Assembly (NCBI GenBank): GCA_016185185.1
Contig: JACPOD010000039.1
Coordinates: 1 to 51,049 of the forward strand
Direction of reading: 5' to 3'
Source: Sphingobacteriales bacterium
Lineage (GTDB): Bacteria; Bacteroidota; Bacteroidia; Chitinophagales; Chitinophagaceae
Length of the DNA: 51,049 nt
Positions within the stretch are counted from its first letter, which is position 1; every line of letters begins with the position of its first letter. Below are positions 46,601 through 51,049 of the stretch, piece after piece. Made by a program: the position numbers and the translations under genes. The notes under the pieces are model-generated. The model saw nothing but the letters and a program-made list of their open reading frames with translations, was not told the origin of the DNA and searched no databases.

Positions 46601-46933
46601 ATCAATGGTATTGGCATATTGCGCATAGAGCACAGGTTCTCTTTCCCTGTCTTCTTTAAGGCTTAAAGCCAATTCGCAATATTCATTTGCAGCTGTAAAC
46701 TGGCTGTCTGCATACGATGTGTAGGCCATTTCATATAAAGCCCTGACATAATTCGTATCACTGCGGCTTACTTTTTTATACTCAGCAATGGCTTCTTTGT
46801 ATTTGCCCTGGTCATGTAATTTTATCCCCTCATTAATCACTTCTGATGAATTGATCAAAGGGTTGTTTTGTTGGGAAAATAACTGGATGCCTGAAAAAAC
46901 GAATGTAATTAGAACGACAAGGATTTTTGTCAT
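43637..46933 (-). CDS. Exported TPR plus MORN/YwqK-repeat protein
   Basis: The 1098-residue protein has a signal peptide (1-20), TPR helices at about 28-225 (EAIAEYKKVSRSDTNYVRALYEMA, EEAEELFKTALLIDPYNYSVHF-like), a helical region to about 350 and about thirty MORN-like repeats of 22-23 residues to the end. The repeat pattern is G-x-x-K-x-YY-x-NG-x-L-x-x-E-x-x-Y-x-x-G, as in TYKEDSLDGNYKSYFKNGQL. This resembles YwqK-type 'antitoxin' repeats but is much longer. No toxin gene is nearby, so the database label may mislead. It heads an operon with two DUF3857 transglutaminase-fold genes and probably acts in the periplasm or on the surface as a binding scaffold. Confidence 0.8.
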   Translation of the reverse strand: MTKILVVLITFVFSGIQLFSQQNNPLINSSEVINEGIKLHDQGKYKEAIAEYKKVSRSDTNYVRALYEMAYTSYADSQFTAANEYCELALSLKEDREREPVLYAQYANTIDELGDKNRALRIFDSAIQKYPAFGQLYLNKGETLLSLEKYKEAEELFKTALLIDPYNYSVHFRLGQAAINQGKIVQAFMSLIAYQMMNPGGRYQQTAVSLMKMIAKNETGLEELINKRTEQPSDLMQLLEQIILSKIALDKNYKPLTKLDDNIVRQIQVLFEKMEYSESDTDFWIQYYVPLLKQIFTEGKFEVFVNHCFSEMNIDMINSFTKKNKKETEALITEIVTYSNTIRSTRMLNYEDRSKAQPLYFFSEGQLSSKGKLSTDSEKTIGEWEYYYAEGNIRARGSYDDKGERKGEWRYYNFDGTLSATENYKDGLLEGKAINYFRNSNIKSSGSYSSDKETGEHNSYYYSGSVKEVSNYTNGKLNGIKKLFFGNGNIQAIETYKEDSLDGNYKSYFKNGQLASELSYVNGKAAGKTKGYLENGQTDFEGQYENNERAGTWKRYHPNGKLKSTEIYVNGLLEGPYEEYYDNGVLFARYQNKKGKVTGNAEYFDEDGKLFSIFSYENDILKSASYFDKSGKEISKSDTKNKILDLAFYRPDGTKRRQAVFNNKGIQTGAETFFYSIGQISETNNYTDGQLNGMSKAYHPNGKLSTELSYLNGKKDGYCKTYYLHGTSKSEGWYKDDKAEAMWYYYDEQGNTTTQVNYLNEEEHGYRTEYWPSGKPDLEQKSYYGWLEEMTQYDTSGKVLNKITFPKGSGKYTLLNFNDKVYGEGNYVNNEFNGPFRYYYFDGSLQSEQNFKNGENEGLFKNYAYGGQLSAEGEYKSGKKTGTWKYYKPNGKLIHTEQYADGELNGPKIYYSDDSNPLRVTYYKDGVRDSVSNSYDENGKLIFITYFHDDIPLSYTYFDKNGKLVPSIEIPLGTGEVKAYHSNGNLAAEFKYYDGKVNGIEKNYYSNGKPEDESSVEYGATEGPFKGYYPDGKLKFEYVYSHDNAHGPYKLYNSKGIITEEGNYYNGAQHGTVKLYDDNGTLKQTLYYYYGRLLSVKK

Positions 46934-47025
46934 AAAATATGAGGGTTTCGATTAGGATGAAATTAAGTATAAAATGCATAAATAAGCAAGAGTATTATTA
47001 CAATTTTGTGTAAAATTGCTTTTAT

Positions 47026-48036
47026 ATGGGGCTTCAGCAAAATATTTCCCTTAAAGCTTATAATACGTTTGGCATAGAAGCAATCGCAAGAGAATTTGGT
47101 ACCTTTTCTTCATCAGATGACCTGGCTTCTCTGGTTGAAAACCATCAGCCCGGCGATATTTTAATACTCGGCGGGGGCAGTAATATTTTACTCACAAAAA
47201 ATTATGATGGGCTAGCCCTCAAAAATGAAATTAAAGGAATAAAGGTGGTATATGAAGATGCCCATCATATAGATGTAAAAGTGGGAGCGGGGGAAAACTG
47301 GCATCAGTTTGTTTTGCATTGCTTAAAACATAACTGGGCAGGGGTGGAAAACCTTTCGTTAATACCGGGTAATGTTGGTGCCAGTCCTATGCAAAACATT
47401 GGGGCGTACGGGGTAGAAATAAAAAATGTGTTTTATTGCCTCGAAGCGTACAGCTATGCCGACAAGAAAGTATTCAATTTTACAGTAAATGATTGTGAAT
47501 TTGGTTACCGGGAAAGTGTATTCAAAAAAAAATACAAAAACCAGTTTGTTATTTTAAATGTTACTTACAGGCTGAATAAACAGCCAAAATTTACTACCAG
47601 CTATGGAGCTATTGAGGAAGAACTGAATAAAATGGGAGTGAAAGAATTAAGTATTCAATCTATATCTCAGGCTGTTATCAATATTCGTACTTCTAAGTTG
47701 CCTGATCCGAAATTAATTGGAAATGCGGGTAGCTTTTTTAAAAACCCTTCTGTACCCAAAGAGGTTTACGAATTATTGCAATCAAAATTCTCCTCTATTG
47801 TTGGATATACAAATGCTGATGGCTCCGTAAAACTGGCGGCAGGATGGTTGATTGAACAATGCGGATGGAAAGGATTCCGAAAAGGGGATGCCGGTTGTTA
47901 TGAAAAGCAGGCGCTTGTGCTGGTCAATTACGGTAATGCTGCAGGTGCAGATATTTACCAGTTGAGTACAGAAATAATACAAAGTGTGAAAGCTAAATTT
48001 GGAGTGGAGCTTGAAAGAGAGGTTAATATTATTTAA
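47026..48036 (+). CDS. murB: UDP-N-acetylmuramate dehydrogenase
   Basis: MurB reduces UDP-N-acetylglucosamine enolpyruvate to UDP-MurNAc with NADPH and FAD in peptidoglycan synthesis. The 336-residue length and the C-terminal extension fit type I MurB of E. coli style. FAD contacts are GGGSN (49-53) and PGNVGASPMQNIGAYG (114-129). The substrate/proton-transfer residues lie in FGYRESVFK (R162), in NAGSFFKNP (catalytic serine 236) and in the Glu of the C-terminal segment LEREVNII. It is divergent from the TPR/MORN operon and convergent with the AAA+ gene. Confidence 0.96.
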   Translation: MGLQQNISLKAYNTFGIEAIAREFGTFSSSDDLASLVENHQPGDILILGGGSNILLTKNYDGLALKNEIKGIKVVYEDAHHIDVKVGAGENWHQFVLHCLKHNWAGVENLSLIPGNVGASPMQNIGAYGVEIKNVFYCLEAYSYADKKVFNFTVNDCEFGYRESVFKKKYKNQFVILNVTYRLNKQPKFTTSYGAIEEELNKMGVKELSIQSISQAVINIRTSKLPDPKLIGNAGSFFKNPSVPKEVYELLQSKFSSIVGYTNADGSVKLAAGWLIEQCGWKGFRKGDAGCYEKQALVLVNYGNAAGADIYQLSTEIIQSVKAKFGVELEREVNII

Positions 48037-48074
48037 CAGGTGTTCGGCATTTAAAAAAATGTTTGACACCTGTT
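48035..48074. terminator. Palindrome between convergent murB and AAA+ genes
   Basis: AACAGGTGT (48035-48043) pairs with ACACCTGTT (48066-48074) across a 22-base loop that can pair partly. It starts in the murB stop codon. There is no T-run, so terminator function is uncertain. Confidence 0.4.
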
Positions 48075-48096
48075 AATGTCAGTAAACACTAACTTT

Positions 48097-49665
48097 TTAT
48101 GTAAAATCTTCGCCGTCAAAATCATCTTCCTCCATTTTAGCCGTACCAATATTGAACATAGATCCCATCAGATCTTTGAATTCAATTTTTCCTTCCACTA
48201 TTTTTTTGCTGATCATGGAATAAGAAGCCAAACCATGTAAAACAAACTCCATTAATAAAGCAGCTTCTTTTTCATTAGCATGTTTAAAATATTTTTTTAC
48301 CAGGGCATGCAGTCCATCTACCTTGTATAATTGCTGGATTTTGGCATCATCTTTTGAGTTAAAAAAAATATTTATCTGGTTCCCTTTGTCAAACCACTCC
48401 GTAACCGGACGAAACGGATTTTGTTCGCCTCCCTGCTGGTTTCTTTTTTTCTTAAACGATTCCGGGTTGGGAAAATAATGGAGGAATTGAGTACGGATGG
48501 CTTTGTCCATTAAATTCATGGCTACCTGGTACGGACCTTCCTGTTCTCCTTCATAAACTAATTCAATTTTTCCGGTAATAGAGGGAATGATACCGGCCAA
48601 ATCATTTACCCATACCTGTGTTTCTTTTTCTTTATTGATGATTCCTCTTCGCTCTGCGGCGCTAACAGCATTTTCATAGGCGGCAATGGTGAGCCTTGCA
48701 CTAACACCACTTTTCTTATCAACCAATTCACTGCTCCGTGCCTCAAAGGAAACCTGTTCAATTAATCGTTTAATAAGATCACTCACTTTTACTTTTTGCA
48801 ACTGATCTTTATGTACTTCTGCTTCCTGTTCCGTAATAGCCAGTGATGTTTCTATTGTTTTAGGATAATGTGTCAGTATCTGGCTTTCTATCCTGTCTTT
48901 AAGCGGTGTTACTATTGATCCGCGGTTGGTATAATCTTCGGGATTGGCAGTAAAGACAAAGAGAATATCTAATGGCAAACGTAATTTAAAACCACGTATC
49001 TGCACATCACCTTCTTCCAGTATATTAAATAATGCAACTTGTATCCTTGCCTGCAGATCGGGGATTTCATTGATAACAAAAATGCCGCGGTTACTTCTTG
49101 GAATGATACCATAGTGCAACACTCTTTCATCCGCAAAACTTAGTTTTAAGTTGGCCGCTTTAATGGGATCAATATCGCCAATAAGATCCGCAACACTTAC
49201 ATCGGGTGTGGCAAGCTTTTCGCCATAACGTTCGCTGCGGTGCAGCCAGTGTATCTCTGTTTCATCACCATGAGCACCTATTTGGTCCTGTGCATATTTT
49301 GAAATGGGACTAAGCGGGTCGTCATTTATCTCACTGCCGGCAATCGTTGGTATATATTCATCTAATAATTCTGTCATCAGCCTGGCCATTCTTGTTTTAG
49401 CCTGGCCACGTAAACCAAGAAATAAAATATTATGACGGGATAACAAAGCCCTTTCCACATCAGGAATAACGGAATCCTCATATCCCAATATACCATTAAA
49501 TGTTTCTTCCCCGTTTTCTAATTTTTTAACCAGGTTGGCACGGATCTCTTCTTTTACACTTTTGTATTTATATCCGCTCTTTTTTAATTCGCCCAGTGTT
49601 ATGATACCCCCCGGCCCCCTGAAGGGGGAGTTACCTGAAGTGTCTTTTGTTGTTTTATTATTCAT
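48097..49665 (-). CDS. MoxR/magnesium-chelatase-like AAA+ ATPase
   Basis: The 522-residue protein has a Walker A of the form GLRGQAKT (84-91), a Walker B region GIFVINEIPDL with Asn in place of the usual Asp, sensor-1-like FTANPEDYTNRG, and LKDRIESQILTHYP, all as in the ChlI/MoxR group. The C-terminal part (about 330-522) is specific to this sub-group. It is followed upstream on the same strand by a VWA-domain gene, the typical MoxR-VWA arrangement. The first about 25 residues contain SGNSPFRGPGGIIT, encoded by a palindromic repeat, and look like an extension; conserved sequence starts near LGELKKSGYKYKSVKEE. Confidence 0.88.
   Translation of the reverse strand: MNNKTTKDTSGNSPFRGPGGIITLGELKKSGYKYKSVKEEIRANLVKKLENGEETFNGILGYEDSVIPDVERALLSRHNILFLGLRGQAKTRMARLMTELLDEYIPTIAGSEINDDPLSPISKYAQDQIGAHGDETEIHWLHRSERYGEKLATPDVSVADLIGDIDPIKAANLKLSFADERVLHYGIIPRSNRGIFVINEIPDLQARIQVALFNILEEGDVQIRGFKLRLPLDILFVFTANPEDYTNRGSIVTPLKDRIESQILTHYPKTIETSLAITEQEAEVHKDQLQKVKVSDLIKRLIEQVSFEARSSELVDKKSGVSARLTIAAYENAVSAAERRGIINKEKETQVWVNDLAGIIPSITGKIELVYEGEQEGPYQVAMNLMDKAIRTQFLHYFPNPESFKKKRNQQGGEQNPFRPVTEWFDKGNQINIFFNSKDDAKIQQLYKVDGLHALVKKYFKHANEKEAALLMEFVLHGLASYSMISKKIVEGKIEFKDLMGSMFNIGTAKMEEDDFDGEDFT
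49607..49630 (+). repeat. C/G palindromic repeat, copy C (start of the AAA+ gene)
   Basis: A C6 block, GG and the palindrome CCCCCTGAAGGGGG. In the AAA+ frame (minus strand) it encodes NSPFRGPGG, the same frame as APLRAGG in priA. Confidence 0.7.
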
Positions 49666-49736
49666 CTTATTTTAAATAAATTCTTTTTCTGATTATTAAG
49701 TTGTATTAGTTTACTCAGATGGAAATGAACTAAGTT

Positions 49737-49758
49737 CCCCCTTCAGGGGGACAGGGGG
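49737..49758 (-). repeat. C/G palindromic repeat, copy D (between AAA+ and VWA genes)
   Basis: CCCCCTTCAGGGGG, then ACA and a G5 block: the mirror-image of copy C, 106 bases away. It starts three bases beyond the VWA stop codon on the minus strand and could also act as a mRNA-end hairpin. Confidence 0.7.
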
Positions 49759-49761
49759 TTT

Positions 49762-50859
49762 TCAATAAACTGTTTTTCTTTTGCCGCTTTCAAAATCACT
49801 GAATATAAATGCCCCCAGGTTATCTAAGGAAGCAAAGAATGCTTTTCCATGATTCATTTCGGTAAACTCTTTTACAAAACGCTGCAGATAAGGATCGGTA
49901 GCGATCATAAAAGTGGTAATGGGTATTTTTAATTTTTTGCATTGCGCTGCCAGGTTCATACAGCGGTTCATTATTTTCCTGTCGATACCAAAACTGTTTT
50001 TATAATAACGCTTACCCACTTTTAAACAGGTAGGTTTACCATCGGTTATCATAAAGATCTGTTTGTTGGGATTTTTTCTGCGTCGTAACAGATCCATCGC
50101 TAATTCCAATCCGGCAACAGTGTTGGTATGATAAGGACCTACGTTTAAGTAAGGAATATCTTTTAACTCAATTGGCCAGGCATCATTTCCAAACACCACT
50201 ATATCCAATGTGTCTTTTGGATATTTAGTAGTGATCAATTCTCCCAATGCCATGGCTACTTTTTTAGCAGGGGTAATTCTATCCTCACCGTATAAGATCA
50301 TCGAATGTGAAATATCGATCATCAATACCGTGGAAGTTTGTGTTTTAAAATCAGTTTCCCTTATTTCCAAATCATCTTCCCGCATAGTAAAACTATCTAT
50401 GCCATGATTGATCTGTGCATTGCGTATGGAGGAAGTGAAATCAATTTGTTCCAGCATATCGCCAAACTGGAAGGGTCTTGTTTCGGGATTGATCTCGTCG
50501 CCCTGCCCGGGTTTAAAAGTTTGATGATTGCCCTGCTTTGTTTTTTTAAGTTTACCAAATATTTCTTCCAGCGAACGTTTACGAATGCCCTGTTCCGTTT
50601 TTGGAGTGATCTTTATTTCGCCGTTAAGCTGATTTTCTTCGATGTATCCTTTTTCTTTAAGCTCATCAATAAAATCTCCCATGCCATACTCATCATTGGT
50701 AAGTTCATAATCTTTATCCATCTGGTTCATCCAGTTCAGTGCCTCGCTTACATCGCCGCTGGTGTAGGTTAGCAATTGCATAAAAATATCAAGCAATTGC
50801 TCAAATTTTGTTTTGCCCTGCTGGTTGGGGTCAAATTTTGAAAAGTGATAACCGATCAT
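49762..50859 (-). CDS. VWA-domain protein, partner of the MoxR-like ATPase
   Basis: The 365-residue protein has a helical N-terminal part (1-170) and a C-terminal von Willebrand A domain. The metal-binding MIDAS motif is DISHS (182-186), with the later residues in HTNTVAGLELAM and in MITDGKP. This combination with a MoxR/ChlI-like ATPase is a recurrent chaperone-like or metal-insertion pair, but the client protein cannot be inferred here. No signal peptide is seen, so it is cytoplasmic. It is upstream of the AAA+ gene with a gap of 96 bases that holds copy D of the palindromic repeat. Confidence 0.88.
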   Translation of the reverse strand: MIGYHFSKFDPNQQGKTKFEQLLDIFMQLLTYTSGDVSEALNWMNQMDKDYELTNDEYGMGDFIDELKEKGYIEENQLNGEIKITPKTEQGIRKRSLEEIFGKLKKTKQGNHQTFKPGQGDEINPETRPFQFGDMLEQIDFTSSIRNAQINHGIDSFTMREDDLEIRETDFKTQTSTVLMIDISHSMILYGEDRITPAKKVAMALGELITTKYPKDTLDIVVFGNDAWPIELKDIPYLNVGPYHTNTVAGLELAMDLLRRRKNPNKQIFMITDGKPTCLKVGKRYYKNSFGIDRKIMNRCMNLAAQCKKLKIPITTFMIATDPYLQRFVKEFTEMNHGKAFFASLDNLGAFIFSDFESGKRKTVY

Positions 50860-50889
50860 TGTTCTGTAAGTTCGTCAATAATTAATAAC

Positions 50890-50916
50890 AAAAAAAATCC
50901 CTCCATGTTCGGAGGG
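50890..50916 (-). terminator. Terminator reading leftward at the right edge
   Basis: On the minus strand CCCTCC (from 50916), a six-base loop and GGAGGG (to 50899) are followed by A and a run of eight T (50897-50890). It would end transcripts from a gene to the right of the window and lies 31 bases upstream of the VWA start codon. Confidence 0.7.
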
Positions 50917-50951
50917 CACTGAAAAAGCTCTCCTTTTAGAATAGAACTTGT

Positions 50952-50996
50952 AAAGCGATTAAGTTAAAATCAATTTTAGCTTAATCGCTTTTTTAA
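50952..50996 (+). terminator. Long-stem hairpin with T-run on the plus strand
   Basis: A 19-bp stem (50952-50970 and 50973-50991, one G-T pair; begins AAAGCGATTAAG) is followed by a T-run on the plus strand. No plus-strand gene precedes it in the window. It may be a bidirectional terminator for a gene beyond the edge or mark a short plus-strand transcript. The last 50 bases of the window show no gene I can support. Confidence 0.55.
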
Positions 50997-51049
50997 ATTT
51001 CACTTTTTTTGGGAGGAGAAATAGGGTCGGCTATTGGGCTCTATTTATC

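Noticed and set aside
43637-46933. Toxin-antitoxin system based on YwqK-like repeats
   Set aside because: The protein is exported, over 1000 residues long and has no adjacent toxin-like gene, so the antitoxin label of short YwqK proteins is not supported.
49607-49758. Single MITE with terminal repeats C and D
   Set aside because: The sequence between C and D is unrelated to that between A and B and includes coding sequence, so separate paired repeat units fit better than one element.
48097-50859. AAA+/VWA pair as a defence or counter-conflict system
   Set aside because: The pair matches the common MoxR-VWA arrangement and no effector, nuclease or mobile-element gene is next to it.

Overview
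The window looks like a low-GC Bacteroidota chromosome, most likely a Chitinophagaceae-type gliding or soil/freshwater bacterium. The reasons are the protein signatures (TonB-type barrel receptor with carboxypeptidase-like N-domain, DUF3857 transglutaminases, S10 carboxypeptidase, LVIVD lipoprotein, YwqK/MORN proteins), TAnnTTTG-type -7 promoter boxes, and weak Shine-Dalgarno sequences. Most of it is ordinary chromosomal backbone. The accessory signal consists of one insertion sequence at the left edge, several decayed genes and a family of small G/C-rich palindromes.

Left part (1-6.8 kb): the 5' end of an IS1595-type transposase runs off the left edge and abuts a DeoR regulator cut to its N-terminal HTH. 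Next come an SRPBCC protein and an orphan ABC-2 permease, then the folK-deoxynucleoside kinase-MFS cluster, a GNAT acetyltransferase, a metallo-beta-lactamase-fold hydrolase and a cysteine-cluster protein. Middle-left (6.9-19.6 kb): gcvP, a secreted cyclophilin, an unlisted 36-residue membrane peptide gene, a cysM-bioA-MFS run on the minus strand, an ECF sigma factor with an overlapping, apparently envelope-spanning partner plus lipoprotein and barrel protein, and queG without a normal start codon.

Middle (19.7-31.7 kb): a pair of DUF3857 proteins, the second broken by an internal deletion of about 300 bp; a three-gene minus-strand run (serine hydrolase, barrel-like protein, pore-loop-like membrane protein); clpB, a thioredoxin-fold protein lacking CXXC, the N-terminal stub of a methyltransferase gene, an alpha/beta hydrolase and an S10 carboxypeptidase. 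Right part (31.7-51 kb): a barrel receptor, a YdeI-like protein, mtaB, a DUF4258 protein, plsC, priA, an operon coding for a TPR/MORN-repeat protein and two DUF3857 transglutaminase-fold proteins, murB, and an AAA+ ATPase-VWA pair.

The most interesting points are: (1) inverted pairs of C4-5/G4-5 palindromes at the plsC/priA and AAA/VWA junctions, read in frame as extra terminal residues of the neighbouring proteins; (2) two DUF3857 gene pairs, each combining a Cys-containing transglutaminase with a partner that has lost the Cys; (3) a sigma-factor partner that seems to combine an inner-membrane helix, a long linker and a beta-barrel domain; (4) a run of decayed genes (deoR, DUF3857, a methyltransferase, possibly the queG start). 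No CRISPR array, prophage, rRNA or tRNA gene was recognised. I did not find a convincing complete new defence or mobile system.
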